A DNA stretch of 64,000 nt from Bordetella sp. BOR01 (GCF_019218885.1 NZ_JAHUWT010000006.1:124001-188000); one strand, 5' to 3'; counted from the first letter of the stretch, positions 51,739 through 61,114 are shown. Translations and numbers: made by a program. Notes: generated by a model not told the origin, from the letters alone.

Positions 51739-52395
51739 ATGCCCAGCCTCGATCGCCCCCAGACCCACGGCGAAGAAATCGCCAATACCGTCAGCCATGG
51801 GTTGGGTGCATTGGGCGCGCTGGCGGCCGCGCCGCTGCTGATCGTCGGCGCCACGCGGCAGGGTGACGCGGCGCTGGTGGCCGGGGCCGCCATCTTCGCG
51901 GCCAGCATGTGCCTGCTGTACCTGGCCTCCACGCTGTACCACGCCCTGCCGGCCGGCCGCGCCAAGCGGCTGTTCAACGTACTGGACCACTCCGCCATCT
52001 ACCTGCTCATCGCCGGCACCTATACGCCGTTCACGCTGGGGCCGCTGCGCGGCCCATGGGGCTGGACCCTGCTGGTACTGATCTGGAGCCTGGCCGGCCT
52101 GGGCGTGGCGCTCAAGGCCAGCAAGCGGCTCGACCGCCCGCTCTGGTCCACCGGGCTGTACCTGGCCATGGGCTGGCTGGTGGCCATTGCGGTCAACCCG
52201 GTCCTCGAACGCGTGCCCTCCGGCGGGCTATGGCTGCTGTTGGCCGGTGGCCTGGCCTACACCGCCGGGGTGGTGTTCTTCGCCTTCGACTCGCGCTGGC
52301 GCTATGCGCATTTCGTGTGGCACCTGTTCGTGCTGGCAGGCACGGCCTGCCATTTCTTCGCGGCCCTGTGGTACGCCACGCCGGTCGCGGCCTGA
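51739..52395 (+). CDS. trhA: TrhA/hemolysin III family membrane protein
   Basis: 218 residues with seven predicted hydrophobic segments. The family motifs are intact: GEEIANTVSHGLGALG (N terminus), TLYHALPAG, LDHSAIYLLIAGTYTPF (about 87-103) and RYAHFVWHLFVLAGTACHFF (about 190-209), with metal-coordinating His and Asp residues as in PAQR/adiponectin-receptor-like proteins. The bacterial members affect membrane lipid homeostasis; the hemolysin name is historical. Convergent with the amidotransferase gene. Confidence 0.92.
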   Translation: MPSLDRPQTHGEEIANTVSHGLGALGALAAAPLLIVGATRQGDAALVAGAAIFAASMCLLYLASTLYHALPAGRAKRLFNVLDHSAIYLLIAGTYTPFTLGPLRGPWGWTLLVLIWSLAGLGVALKASKRLDRPLWSTGLYLAMGWLVAIAVNPVLERVPSGGLWLLLAGGLAYTAGVVFFAFDSRWRYAHFVWHLFVLAGTACHFFAALWYATPVAA

Positions 52396-52462
52396 TCCGT
52401 ACCCCGGCCCGGCGCATGGCCAGAACCATGGCCGCAATCAGGGCATGCTGCGGCGCGCCCGA

Positions 52463-53299
52463 TCAGCTTCGGTCCGGCACGAACGAGCAAGCGCGCACCT
52501 GCCCGCCGCCGGCCACGATGGCCGTGCCCTCGGCCACTTCTTCCCACGCGCCGGGCAATTCAACCAGCGGCTCCGACAACAGCATGTAGGCATCGTCGTC
52601 CAGCGCGGCAATGCGCGGCTCGTCGGGATACAACTGCTTCAGGTGGCGCACGTCGGTGCTGTGGAACAGCGACCTTGAGTTCGCTTCGCTGGAATACCGC
52701 ACGGCGATCAAATGCTGGCCATCCAGCACGCACACGGTCATGTTCAAGGGGTGCTCCACGCCATGCCGGTGCCCCACGTCTTCCACCAGCGCAGCCATGC
52801 GCTGCAGGGCCGGCACGGGCTCGGATTCCAGTCCCAGGCTCAGGGCCAGCAAGAACATGACCTCGGAATCCGTGGAACCTTCCAGCGACGTGAAATAGCG
52901 CGGGGCGATCTGCATCACCAGGTCGCGCCGCAGCAGCGGATAGTCGCGGATCAGCCCGTTGTGCACGAACAGCCAGCGCTCGTGGCGAAACGGATGGCAA
53001 TTGGTTTCCTGCGCAGGCGTATCGGTAGCCGCGCGGATGTGCGCCACGAACAGCGGCGCCCGGATGGCGCGGGCCGCTTCGCGCAGGTTGCGATCGTTCC
53101 AGGCAGGATGAATGCTGCGGTAGCGGTACGGTAACTCGGCCGGATCGCGCCCGTACCAGCCCACGCCGAAGCCGTCGCCGTTGGTGGTGCTGGCGCCCAG
53201 GCGCGAATGCAGGCTTTGGTCGATAAGCGAATGCCGCGCCTTGAAAATCACAGTCTCCAGTTGCAAGGGACTACCGGTATAAGCCATCCAGCGACACAT
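52463..53299 (-). CDS. Class II glutamine amidotransferase (YafJ/EgtC-like)
   Basis: 278 residues. The nucleophile is Cys2 after Met removal (MCRWMAYTGSP), followed by HSLIDQSLHS and TTNGDGFGVGWYG, HIRAATDTP and CHPFRHERWLFVHNGLIRDY, the class II glutaminase set. Members resemble EgtC and YafJ, gamma-glutamyl hydrolases of ergothioneine-like routes, but no ergothioneine genes are nearby. Transcribed divergently from the SorA gene across a 207-base AT-richer intergenic region. Confidence 0.9.
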   Translation of the reverse strand: MCRWMAYTGSPLQLETVIFKARHSLIDQSLHSRLGASTTNGDGFGVGWYGRDPAELPYRYRSIHPAWNDRNLREAARAIRAPLFVAHIRAATDTPAQETNCHPFRHERWLFVHNGLIRDYPLLRRDLVMQIAPRYFTSLEGSTDSEVMFLLALSLGLESEPVPALQRMAALVEDVGHRHGVEHPLNMTVCVLDGQHLIAVRYSSEANSRSLFHSTDVRHLKQLYPDEPRIAALDDDAYMLLSEPLVELPGAWEEVAEGTAIVAGGGQVRACSFVPDRS

Positions 53300-53506
53300 G
53301 GCGATGCTCCTGCTCGGGGTTCACAAAAGGGTTATATATTCTTTTTGACTAAAAATGCCATTCATTACAACCGGTTGACATATAAGCACGCATTGCCGAT
53401 CATGGCGGGCAACCGTCGACACGGCGGCAAGGCGCCGCCAGGCGCCGCAACATAATCACAATACCGCGCCTGCCCCGGCAGTGCGCGGCAATCGGAGAGG
53501 CATGCC
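53300..53506. promoter_or_regulatory. Divergent promoter region between amidotransferase and SorA genes
   Basis: 207 bases, AT-rich at 53329-53392. A perfect palindrome CAACCGGTTG lies at 53368-53377, overlapping TTGACA (53375-53380) readable as a -35 element toward SorA. TATATA runs at 53333-53338 may serve the amidotransferase gene. No strong regulator site can be named. Confidence 0.4.
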
Positions 53507-54748
53507 ATGCAGACTACACCCCGCAATCCCGCGCGTCGCCGCCTGTTGGCCGGCAGCGCCGGCGCACTGGCCGCGGCCGGCCTGGGCGCCACCGGCGTCG
53601 TGCGCGCCAGCGAACAGGCGGCCGGCAAGGCCGCCGGACCCGCCGCATCGGCAGCGGCCAAGCCACTGCCGCCCTATGCCGCCTGGAAGGATGCCGACAG
53701 TGTCATCGTGCACAGCGCCAACACCATCGAGACCCGGCGCGGCGCGTTCGGCGACGGCGTCATCACGCCGGCGCGCGAGCTGTACGTGCGCAACAACCTG
53801 CCGCCGCCCGACGCGTCCATTCTTGACGACCGCGATGCCTGGACGATCGAGATCCAGGGCGTGAAGAATCCGCGCACGCTGACCCTGGGCGATCTCAAGA
53901 CGCTGGGCGTGGACACCATCGCCACGGTGCTGCAATGCTCCGGCAACGGCCGCGGATTCTTCCCGCACAAACCCAGCGGCACGCAATGGCAGGTGGGCGC
54001 GGCCGGCTGCGTCATGTGGACCGGCGTTCCGGTGCGCACGCTGGTCGAGTACCTGGGCGGCATCGAGGGCGACCCCACCTACATGACCGGCACCGGCGGC
54101 GAGAAAATACCCGAAGGCCTGGACCCCAACACCCTGACCGTAGAACGCTCGGTACCGCGCGATACCCTGCAAGACGCCATGCTGGCCTGGGAAATGAACA
54201 ACGAACCCCTGTCGCTGGCGCACGGCGGGCCGCTGCGGCTGATCGTGCCGGGCTATACAGGCGTCAACAACGTCAAGTACATCAAGCGCCTGGCCTTCAC
54301 GGCCGAGCAAAGCCCGGCCAAGATCCAGCAGACCAGCTATCGCCTGGCGCCCATGGATGCCAAGCCCGGCCCCGACCAGCCGTCGGCCTGGGCCATGGAG
54401 CCCAAGTCATGGATCACCGCGCCCGGTGCCGAGGGCGCGCCCGTCAAGGCCGGCCGCGCGCTGGTGCGCGGCGTGGCGTTCGGCGGCATTCATGCGGTCA
54501 AGCGCGTGGACGTGTCCATCGACGGGGGCAAGACCTGGAAGCAGGCCGCGCTGGTGGGTCCCGACCTGGGCAAGTACGCCTGGCGCCAGTTTGCCCTGGC
54601 CGTCGACCTGCCCGCCGGCCCACACACCCTGGCCAGCCGCGTCGAAGACACCGAAGGCAATGTCCAGGTCGAGAACCGCGTCGAGAATGTGCGCGGCTAC
54701 CTGAACTCCAGTTGGCGCGATCATGCGCTGACGATCAACGTGTCATGA
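53507..54748 (+). CDS. sorA: Sulfite dehydrogenase, molybdopterin subunit (SorA-like)
   Basis: 413 residues. A Tat signal (ARRRLLAGSAGALAAAGLG, about 9-27) fits export of a folded molybdoenzyme. The sulfite-oxidase domain has the Mo-ligand cysteine in TVLQCSGNGRGFF (Cys about 144) and GGPLRLIVPGYTGVNNVKYIKRL; the C-terminal dimerisation domain has VDVSIDGGKTWKQAAL. It oxidises sulfite to sulfate in the periplasm, giving electrons to the cytochrome encoded next. Its stop overlaps the SorB start by 4 bases (54745-54748). Confidence 0.92.
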   Translation: MQTTPRNPARRRLLAGSAGALAAAGLGATGVVRASEQAAGKAAGPAASAAAKPLPPYAAWKDADSVIVHSANTIETRRGAFGDGVITPARELYVRNNLPPPDASILDDRDAWTIEIQGVKNPRTLTLGDLKTLGVDTIATVLQCSGNGRGFFPHKPSGTQWQVGAAGCVMWTGVPVRTLVEYLGGIEGDPTYMTGTGGEKIPEGLDPNTLTVERSVPRDTLQDAMLAWEMNNEPLSLAHGGPLRLIVPGYTGVNNVKYIKRLAFTAEQSPAKIQQTSYRLAPMDAKPGPDQPSAWAMEPKSWITAPGAEGAPVKAGRALVRGVAFGGIHAVKRVDVSIDGGKTWKQAALVGPDLGKYAWRQFALAVDLPAGPHTLASRVEDTEGNVQVENRVENVRGYLNSSWRDHALTINVS

Positions 54749-55140
54749 GCATGGCGGCATCGATGCAGCATCCCATTGCGCAATACCCTCGCGCCCGTCG
54801 CGTTCGCGGCTGGCGGTTTTTTCTGCCCGCACTGGCGGCTGGCCTGGCCGGCCTGTATGCCGCCTGTGCCGGCGCGGCCGAGCCCGCCGACGCCGAAGCC
54901 GGCCGTGCGCTCTTTACCAAAGACACCACGCCCGCCTGTGCCGTTTGCCATACTCTGGCCGACGCCGGTGCGGTCGGGGCCATCGGCCCCAACCTCGATG
55001 AGCTGAAACCCGATGCCAACCGCGTCGCCCAGGCGGTGCGCAACGGCATCGGCGTGATGCCCGCCTTCGAATCGCTCAGCGATGCGGATGTACAGGTGCT
55101 GGCGCAGTACGTATCCAGCGCCACGGGCGCAGCCCAATAG
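54745..55140 (+). CDS. sorB: Cytochrome c subunit of sulfite dehydrogenase (SorB-like)
   Basis: 131 residues. A signal segment (about 23-45, ending GAAEPA) precedes a single-haem cytochrome with CAVCHT (Cys65-His69) and the distal methionine in GVMPAFESL (Met105). It receives electrons from the coupled SorA-like subunit (ATGA overlap) and passes them to the respiratory chain. It is convergent with a VOC gene. Confidence 0.9.
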   Translation: MSMAASMQHPIAQYPRARRVRGWRFFLPALAAGLAGLYAACAGAAEPADAEAGRALFTKDTTPACAVCHTLADAGAVGAIGPNLDELKPDANRVAQAVRNGIGVMPAFESLSDADVQVLAQYVSSATGAAQ

Positions 55141-55164
55141 GCTGCAGGCTGGCGCCGGGCGGTT

Positions 55165-55587
55165 TCAATCCTGGGGCAGCATCTGCGGGTTCCAGGCCAC
55201 TTCCCATAGGTGCCCGTCGGGATCCTGGAAGTAGCCCGCATAGCCGCCCCAGAAGGTGTCGCCCGCGGGTTTGGCCACGGTGGCGCCGGCGGCGCGCACC
55301 TGCTGCATGACGCGGTCGACTTCGGCCTTGTCGGCCACGTTGTGCGCCAGCGAGAATTCCGTGGCGCTACGCGGCCCCAGGGCCAGGCCGCTGTCGTGGG
55401 CAAGGCTGGCGCGTGGCCACAGCGCCAGCTTCAGGCCCGGCTGCAAGTCGAAGAAGGCCACGGCGCCGTGTTCGAATTCATTGCCGATGATGCCCTGCGT
55501 GGGCAGGCCCAGGCCGTCGCGGTAGAACTGCACGGCACGGTCCAGGTCGTCCACGCCCAGGGTAATCAAGGTAATGCGAGGTTTCAT
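55165..55587 (-). CDS. VOC superfamily protein (glyoxalase-like)
   Basis: 140 residues. VOC fold with repeated beta-alpha-beta units: TLGVDDLDRAVQFYRDGLGLP at the start, DLQPGLKLALWPRASLA and DTFWGGYAGYFQDPDGHLWEVAWNP at the end. It is unlike the protein at 50015 in its second half. It may be a dioxygenase-like or lactoylglutathione lyase-like enzyme; substrate unknown. It lies 9 bases after the end of the kinase-like gene, so they may be cotranscribed. Confidence 0.9.
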   Translation of the reverse strand: MKPRITLITLGVDDLDRAVQFYRDGLGLPTQGIIGNEFEHGAVAFFDLQPGLKLALWPRASLAHDSGLALGPRSATEFSLAHNVADKAEVDRVMQQVRAAGATVAKPAGDTFWGGYAGYFQDPDGHLWEVAWNPQMLPQD

Positions 55588-55596
55588 GCGGGTCTC

Positions 55597-56412
55597 CTAT
55601 TGATGGGACGCGGATGCGGCCAGTGCGGCCGCTGCGCGCTCGGCCACTTGCAGGGTGCCGGCAGCATCGGCGCCATCTTGCTGCCGCCATATCGCCGACA
55701 AGCCTGCCCAGGCCAGTATCCATTGCAACAGACGATGGCGCTCCAGCCCAGCCTCGCCGGCCACGATGTCCAGGCGCCGTTCGAATCGCCCTTGCGCTAA
55801 CGCGGCGCCAGGGCTCGGATTGCAAAACAGGTTAGCGTAATCGAACCCGCGCTCGCCATGCAGGCGCTTGGGATCGATGGCCAGCCAGCCGCGTGCGCCG
55901 AAATCCAGCACATTGCCATGATGGATATCGCCGTGCAGCACGCCGACCTGCCGCGGCATGGCCAGCAGGCCACGGGCCGTGCGGGCGCACCGGCCCAGCA
56001 GGCCGCCCTGCCCCGCGGCGGCCGGCCACAGGTCGTGAAACCAGTCCTCCAGCGCGATCAGGTCCGGCAAGGCCCAGGGCCGCGGCGCATGCAGGCGCGC
56101 CACCGTAGCGCACAAGATGCGCGTGGCCCGCGCGTCGTCGCCCTGGCGGACCATCTGCGCCAGCGACAGCGGCCCCGATGCGCGTTCGAGCAGCAATGCA
56201 TCGCGGTCGTACGCCAGCACACGTGCCGCGCCGTCGCCATTCCACCACATCATCAGGTGGCCGCCGTAGCGCTCTTCATCGTGGCGGGCCACTTTCAGCA
56301 TCGCTGCCACGCCGGCCTGGCGCACCGGCAGCAAATCGCTGCCGGCCGTGACGACAGGCTTGCCGTCCGGCACCAGTTGCCAATCGCGCAGATACGGGTC
56401 GAATACGCTCAC
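55597..56412 (-). CDS. Streptomycin 6-kinase-like (APH(6)) phosphotransferase
   Basis: 271 residues from a GTG at 56412. The kinase signature is intact: VGVLHGDIHHGNVLDFG (about 172-188, HGDxxxxN) followed by GWLAIDPKRLHGERGFDYANLF. It matches the aminoglycoside/hydroxyurea phosphotransferase family that includes streptomycin 6-kinases, but such genes are common in environmental genomes and often do not give resistance. Upstream of the VOC gene on the same strand. Confidence 0.85.
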   Translation of the reverse strand: MSVFDPYLRDWQLVPDGKPVVTAGSDLLPVRQAGVAAMLKVARHDEERYGGHLMMWWNGDGAARVLAYDRDALLLERASGPLSLAQMVRQGDDARATRILCATVARLHAPRPWALPDLIALEDWFHDLWPAAAGQGGLLGRCARTARGLLAMPRQVGVLHGDIHHGNVLDFGARGWLAIDPKRLHGERGFDYANLFCNPSPGAALAQGRFERRLDIVAGEAGLERHRLLQWILAWAGLSAIWRQQDGADAAGTLQVAERAAAALAASASHQ

Positions 56413-56503
56413 TGCGGCCCCCCGGGAAAGACAAGTCGGAATGCCACTCTGTCGACACGGTAGTAACATCGGGCGGCATCCCTTCCCACCCGGAGTCCTA
56501 CCC

Positions 56504-57550
56504 TTGAAATACCGCAAACTTGGCCGTACCGACACGGAAGTCAGCCTGATCGGCCTGGGCACCATGACCTGGGGCGAGCAGAATACCGAAGCCGACGCCC
56601 ACCAGCAACTCGATTACGCGCTGTCGCGCGGCATCAATCTGGTCGACACCGCGGAAATGTACCCGGTGCCGCCCAAGCCCGACACGCAAGGCCGCACCGA
56701 GACCTGCATCGGCACCTGGCTGGCCAAGACCAAGCGGCGCCACGACATCGTGCTGGCCAGCAAGGCGGCCGGCCCGGTACGCGACCCCAAGCGCCCTGGC
56801 CACATCCGCGACGGCAAGACCTTTCTCGACCGCAAGAACCTGACTGCCGCCCTGGATGCCAGCCTGAAGCGTCTGCAAACCGACTACCTGGACCTGTACC
56901 AGCTGCATTGGCCCGACCGCACCACAGCAACGTTCGGCCGCGCCTATCCATGGAAAGACGACGAATACACCGTGCCCGTGCAGGAAACCCTGGAAGTACT
57001 GCAAGATTTCGTGCGCGCAGGCAAGGTGCGCCACATCGGCGTGTCCAATGAAACGCCCTGGGGCGTGGCGCAATTCATCAAGCATGCCGAAACCCAGGGC
57101 CTGCCGCGCATCGCCTCTATCCAGAACCCCTACAACCTGCTCAATCGTACCTACGACAACGGCCTGTCCGAATTCAGCCACCTGGAGCAAATCGGCTTGC
57201 TGGCCTATTCGCCCCTGGCCATGGGGGTGCTGGCCGGCAAGTACCTGGACGGCGCCCGGCCCGAAGGCGCGCGCCTGACCTTGTTCACGCGCTTTACGCG
57301 CTACAGCAACGAACGGGCCGAAGCCGCCACGCGGCAGTACGTGCAACTGGCTCGCGACCACGGCTTGTCGCCCACCCACCTGGCGCTGGCCTGGATCAAC
57401 CAGCAACCCTCGGTAGCCAGCAACCTGATCGGCGCCACCACCCTCGAACAGCTCAAGGAAAATATCGACAGTGTCGACGTGACCCTGCCGCCGGCCTTGC
57501 TGGAAGAGATCGACAGCATCCACGACCAGAACCCCAATCCGGCGCCCTAA
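56504..57550 (+). CDS. tas: Aldo/keto reductase, Tas-like
   Basis: 348 residues from a TTG at 56504, whose context LKYRKLGRTDTEVSLIGLGTM matches the family N terminus with the next residues (read from the second position). Close to E. coli Tas over the whole length: WGEQNTEADAHQQLDYAL, VDTAEMYPVPPKPDTQG, DRKNLTAALDASLKRLQTDY, YQLHWPD (active-site His), IGVSNET and NPYNLLNRTYDN. NADPH-dependent; Tas can support prototrophy for tyrosine in mutants. Its stop is 8 bases from a convergent gene. Confidence 0.88.
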   Translation: MKYRKLGRTDTEVSLIGLGTMTWGEQNTEADAHQQLDYALSRGINLVDTAEMYPVPPKPDTQGRTETCIGTWLAKTKRRHDIVLASKAAGPVRDPKRPGHIRDGKTFLDRKNLTAALDASLKRLQTDYLDLYQLHWPDRTTATFGRAYPWKDDEYTVPVQETLEVLQDFVRAGKVRHIGVSNETPWGVAQFIKHAETQGLPRIASIQNPYNLLNRTYDNGLSEFSHLEQIGLLAYSPLAMGVLAGKYLDGARPEGARLTLFTRFTRYSNERAEAATRQYVQLARDHGLSPTHLALAWINQQPSVASNLIGATTLEQLKENIDSVDVTLPPALLEEIDSIHDQNPNPAP

Positions 57551-57558
57551 CGCCCTAG

Positions 57559-58146
57559 CTAGGCGCCAGGCTCCACCCATTCGCAATGGGGATGCTTGGC
57601 GCAGCTTGCCAACTGCCTCAGCCTGGCCACCGAAGTCTGGCCGCAACCGGGAATCGACAACAGTTCGATGCTGTCGGCCCGCAACAGTTGGTAGGGGGTC
57701 GTGATGCTTCGGCTCTGCAGCGCCAATGCCACGGACCGCGGCAACCGGGGCACCGACAAAACGAACGGCCGGTAAAGGTAACTGATCAGGGTCTGCGAGT
57801 TGAACCCCAGGTTGCCGTGCTCGAGCATGGCCGACACGGTGCGGTCTTGCATCAGGGCGCTCAGCATGCTCACCTTGACCGGAAGCGCCAGGTCATCTTC
57901 GACAATGGCACGCACCCAGATAAGCAGCTCGATGATCGGCTGGCGCGCCACCGGACCGCTGATGGGACACACAAGCGGGCCACTGGCAATACGGACCGGC
58001 TCGGCCACCCACCGGCCGCATTCCGGCACGCCAGGCCGCACAGATCGCGGCAAGCTGACGGTCTGCCCTTCTTTCAGCAGGCACGCCAGCGGCGTAGTGG
58101 GACGTAGATCCGCTCTGAACACATATTGAACAAGGCTGGCCACCAT
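57559..58146 (-). CDS. Hypothetical protein with RpoA alpha-CTD/HhH-like C terminus
   Basis: 195 residues from the ATG at 58146 (GGGAG upstream), or up to 213 with an earlier start. No known domain in the first about 130 residues (contains CGRWVAEPVRIASG and PIIELLIWVRAIVEDDLAL). Residues about 150-188, SVALALQSRSITTPYQLLRADSIELLSIPGCGQTSVARL (given in pieces), resemble the helix-hairpin-helix of the RNA polymerase alpha C-terminal domain. It could bind DNA or a transcription partner. Upstream 58147-58303 is AT-rich, with promoter-like TATATATCC at 58259. Confidence 0.6.
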   Translation of the reverse strand: MVASLVQYVFRADLRPTTPLACLLKEGQTVSLPRSVRPGVPECGRWVAEPVRIASGPLVCPISGPVARQPIIELLIWVRAIVEDDLALPVKVSMLSALMQDRTVSAMLEHGNLGFNSQTLISYLYRPFVLSVPRLPRSVALALQSRSITTPYQLLRADSIELLSIPGCGQTSVARLRQLASCAKHPHCEWVEPGA

Positions 58147-58303
58147 GCATGGCTCCCGGACATTGACGGCTCGCGGATCATCGTAGGAAGGGGCATGCAC
58201 CTGCTGCTGGCAAGGCGTGCCCCGCCTTTCGAATGTATCGTAATTGCAGGAACGTCGATATATATCCGGGTGAATTATTTACATCAAGTGACACAATCCG
58301 GGC

Positions 58304-59032
58304 TTAAGCCTGGGCCAGCAACTGGTCGGCCAGGGCGCCGAAGTCATTGGCCACCGCATCCCAGTCTTGCTCGGCGCGCAGGTTGGTGGTTTGATTCGGC
58401 CCATGCTCGCCGGGCCGGCGAACGAAGGCGGTTTTCAGCCCGCATTGCCGCGCGGCCGCCAGGTCGCCGTTGTGCGCCGCCACCATGCACACCTGCGACG
58501 GGTCCAGGCCCAGCACCTCGGCGGTGCGCAGGTAGGCCTCGGGCATGGGCTTGTAGGCCTGCACTACCTCGGCACCCAAGATCGCGTCCCATGGCAGGCC
58601 GGCGCGCTTGGCCATGTCCAGCATCAGCCGGATATTGCCGTTGGACAGCGGGGCAATGATGTAGCGGGTTTTCAGGCGGGCCAGGCCGGCCACCGAATCG
58701 GGCCAGGGATCCAGGCGATGCCAGGCCAGGTTCAGCGCATCCAGCTCGTCGGCCGGTATGCCAGCCGGGTCGATACCCACGTCGCGCAAGGCCGCATCAA
58801 GGTTTTCGCGGTGCAATACATCCAGCCGCACGAACGGGCGCTGCCCGCTGCGTACCGCCTGCATCGACGGCCCGTAGTGCCTGCGCCAGGCATCGGCGAA
58901 AGCTGCCGGGTCCAGCTCGCCGTGGCCATGTCGCGCCAGCAACGGCGCCGCTTCGCGCGCAACGCCGCTGCGCCAGTCGACCACGGTGCCGAATACATCG
59001 AAAACCAATGCCTGCACTTTGTCCCATGCCAT
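58304..59032 (-). CDS. HAD superfamily hydrolase, haloacid dehalogenase type II-like
   Basis: 242 residues. HAD motifs: ALVFDVFGTVVDWRSG (nucleophile Asp about 11), IAPLSNGNIRLML (motif 2), AYKPMPEAYLRT (motif 3 Lys) and VAAHNGDLAAARQCGLKTAFV (motif 4). This matches L-2-haloacid dehalogenase-type enzymes, though many such proteins are phosphatases. It lies between the alpha-CTD-like gene and the ABC exporter, all on the minus strand, with 24 bases to the exporter. Confidence 0.9.
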   Translation of the reverse strand: MAWDKVQALVFDVFGTVVDWRSGVAREAAPLLARHGHGELDPAAFADAWRRHYGPSMQAVRSGQRPFVRLDVLHRENLDAALRDVGIDPAGIPADELDALNLAWHRLDPWPDSVAGLARLKTRYIIAPLSNGNIRLMLDMAKRAGLPWDAILGAEVVQAYKPMPEAYLRTAEVLGLDPSQVCMVAAHNGDLAAARQCGLKTAFVRRPGEHGPNQTTNLRAEQDWDAVANDFGALADQLLAQA

Positions 59033-59056
59033 GATGTCTGCCTCGGTGTGGGCCGG

Positions 59057-59818
59057 CTAGGTCTTGAGCCGATAGCCCGTTTTGAATATCCAGTGCACGC
59101 CCGCCAGGCACGCCACCAGGAACGCCAGGGTCATGCCCAGGCTGATGCCCAGGCTGACGTCCGAGATGCCGAAGAAGCTCCAGCGAAAGCCACTGACCAG
59201 GTAGACCACCGGATTGAACAGGGTCACGCCCTGCCAGAACGGTGGCAGCATACTGATGGAATAAAACGTGCCGCCCAGGAAAGTAAGCGGCGTGATGATC
59301 ATCAGCGGAATAATCTGCAGCTTTTCGAAGCCATCGGCCCAGATGCCGATAATGAAGCCGAACAGGCTGAAGGTCAGCGAGGTCAGCAACAGGAAGCCTA
59401 TCATCCAGAACGGATGCTGGATCTGGAAATCGACGAACAGCCGCGCCGTTACCAGCGTGATCAACCCCAGGATAATGGACTTGCTGGCCGCCGCCCCCAC
59501 ATAGCCGGTGACGATTTCAAGATAAGAAATCGGCGCCGAATGGATTTCATAGATGGTGCCGGAAAAGCGCGGCATGTAGATGCCGAACGACGCATTGGCC
59601 ACGCTTTGCGTCAGCAGCGACAGCATGATCATGCCCGGCACGATGAAGGCGCCATAGCTGACGCCTTCGATCTCGACCATGTGCGACCCGATCGCCGAGC
59701 CGAACACCACGAAATACAGCGCCGTGGAAACCACCGGCGAGGCCACGCTTTGCATCAGCGTGCGCCAGGCGCGGGCCATTTCGAACAGGTAGATGGCGCG
59801 GATGGCATAGAAGTTCAT
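59057..59818 (-). CDS. yadH: ABC-2 type exporter permease (YadH-like)
   Basis: 253 residues with about six transmembrane helices. ABC-2 membrane domain with [62 protein letters not shown] and [20 protein letters not shown], strongly like E. coli YadH over the whole length. It forms an export complex with the ATPase encoded upstream, whose stop overlaps its start by 4 bases (59815-59818). The substrate is unknown. Confidence 0.92.
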   Translation of the reverse strand: MNFYAIRAIYLFEMARAWRTLMQSVASPVVSTALYFVVFGSAIGSHMVEIEGVSYGAFIVPGMIMLSLLTQSVANASFGIYMPRFSGTIYEIHSAPISYLEIVTGYVGAAASKSIILGLITLVTARLFVDFQIQHPFWMIGFLLLTSLTFSLFGFIIGIWADGFEKLQIIPLMIITPLTFLGGTFYSISMLPPFWQGVTLFNPVVYLVSGFRWSFFGISDVSLGISLGMTLAFLVACLAGVHWIFKTGYRLKT

Positions 59819-60741
59819 GATTGGGCACTCACCAGGCTGACGAAGATTTCCTCGAGCGAGCTTTCGGACGAACTGAGGTCGGTGAACTCGATGCCGCTTT
59901 CGTCCAGCTGGCGCAAGAGGCGCGCGATTTCACCGCCGCCCCGCTCGTTATCGTACGAATAGACCAGCCGGTGGCCTTCATCGGTGAGCTCCAGGCCGTA
60001 GCCGGCCAGCACCGCCGGCACGGTGCCCAGCGGCGATTTCAAGGTCAGGGCCAACTGGCGCTTGCCCAGCTTCTTCATCAGTGCGTGTTTTTCCTCGACC
60101 AGGATGATCTCGCCCTTGCGGATCACGCCGATGCGATCGGCCATTTCCTGGGCTTCCTCGATGTAGTGGGTGGTCAGGATGATGGTGACGCCGCTTTCGC
60201 GCAGGCGCCTCACCATGTCCCACATGCCGCGGCGCAGTTCGACGTCGACGCCCGCGGTCGGTTCGTCCAGGAACAGGATCTGCGGCTCGTGCGCCAGCGC
60301 CTTGGCGATCATCACGCGGCGCTTCATGCCGCCCGACAAGGCCATGATGCGCGAGTCTTTCTTGTCCCACAGCGAGAGCTCGCGCAGCACTTTCTCGACA
60401 TAAGCCGGATTGGCCGGCTTGCCGAACAGGCCACGGCTGAACTTCACGGTATTCCACACGCTTTCAAAAGCGTCGGTGGATATTTCCTGTGGCACCAGGC
60501 CAATACGCGCGCGCGCCGCCCGGAACTCGGTCACGATATCGTGGCCGTCGGCAAGCACCTTGCCCTGCCCAGGGTTGACGATGCCGCAGATGATGCTGAT
60601 CAGGGTGGTCTTGCCGGCCCCATTGGGGCCCAGCAGGGCGAAGATCTCGCCGCGGTGTATATCCAGGTTGATGTTCTTCAAGGCCTGGTGTCCCGACGCA
60701 TATGTCTTGGACAAGCCTTGTACGGAAATGACGGGCTGCAC
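59815..60741 (-). CDS. yadG: ABC exporter ATP-binding protein (YadG-like)
   Basis: 308 residues. Walker [10 protein letters not shown] (about 38-46), Q-loop LVPQE, signature [16 protein letters not shown] (about 138-153), Walker [13 protein letters not shown] and switch His in [10 protein letters not shown]. The C-terminal region ([19 protein letters not shown]) is typical of YadG-like exporters. Together with the permease it exports an unknown compound. Starts 114 bases from the cco-side membrane gene. Confidence 0.93.
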   Translation of the reverse strand: MQPVISVQGLSKTYASGHQALKNINLDIHRGEIFALLGPNGAGKTTLISIICGIVNPGQGKVLADGHDIVTEFRAARARIGLVPQEISTDAFESVWNTVKFSRGLFGKPANPAYVEKVLRELSLWDKKDSRIMALSGGMKRRVMIAKALAHEPQILFLDEPTAGVDVELRRGMWDMVRRLRESGVTIILTTHYIEEAQEMADRIGVIRKGEIILVEEKHALMKKLGKRQLALTLKSPLGTVPAVLAGYGLELTDEGHRLVYSYDNERGGGEIARLLRQLDESGIEFTDLSSSESSLEEIFVSLVSAQS

Positions 60742-60855
60742 GCGGACCTCGGTATGGCGGTGAAGGAACCGATTTTACTTGGTCGGCCCATAAGCATCGT
60801 TCCGCTGGCACCACAACAGTATTTCGCTGCCGGACGCGCCCGGCCCGCCATGTAT
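60742..60855. other. Intergenic between cco operon end and ABC exporter
   Basis: 114 bases. It contains the end of cco transcription and the promoter of the exporter. I see no strong terminator; the sequence TTTTACTTGGTCGGCCCATAAG lies at 60773, with nothing distinctive beyond that. Confidence 0.3.
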
Positions 60856-61113
60856 CTAGAACGACGGGCCTTCGGTGTCCGGAGCGGCGCGCGGCGCCAT
60901 CCAGGCGGTCAGCGCGCTGGACAAGGCCGCGATCAGCCACAGCACGAAGAACGACACCGTGTAGAAACCGATACGGCCAGGCTGCCAGCGGCCCAGCAAC
61001 GGTACGTCCAGCGGGTCGACCAGGGCGAAGATCAGCCCGCAGCCCGCCGCGGCCGCCAGGAACGCGGGCCACAGGATCACCATCAGCAGGCGCCAGCGCA
61101 TCGAGGGTTCCAT
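60856..61113 (-). CDS. Small membrane protein at end of cco operon
   Basis: 85 residues from the ATG at 61113, one base after the FixH-like stop. Two hydrophobic segments (about 6-30 and 48-70) are separated by a short loop (LVDPLDVPLLGRWQPGRIG). I do not recognise a characterised family; its place after fixH suggests a role in cbb3 oxidase maturation or an adjacent function, where ccoI/ccoS might be expected instead. Confidence 0.72.
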   Translation of the reverse strand: MEPSMRWRLLMVILWPAFLAAAAGCGLIFALVDPLDVPLLGRWQPGRIGFYTVSFFVLWLIAALSSALTAWMAPRAAPDTEGPSF

Positions 61114-61114
61114 G

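Noticed and set aside
51739-52395. Hemolysin III as a toxin
   Set aside because: The family name is historical; the sequence is a seven-helix PAQR/TrhA-type membrane protein with conserved metal residues, better linked to membrane lipid homeostasis.
55597-56412. Antibiotic resistance gene (streptomycin kinase)
   Set aside because: The kinase motif is real, but the chromosomal setting has no mobile element and such homologues often do not confer resistance, so no resistance claim is made.
57554-57563. CCTAGCTAGG palindrome as an operator
   Set aside because: It lies in the 8-base gap and stop codons of two convergent genes, not in a promoter, so it is more likely chance or part of transcript ends.
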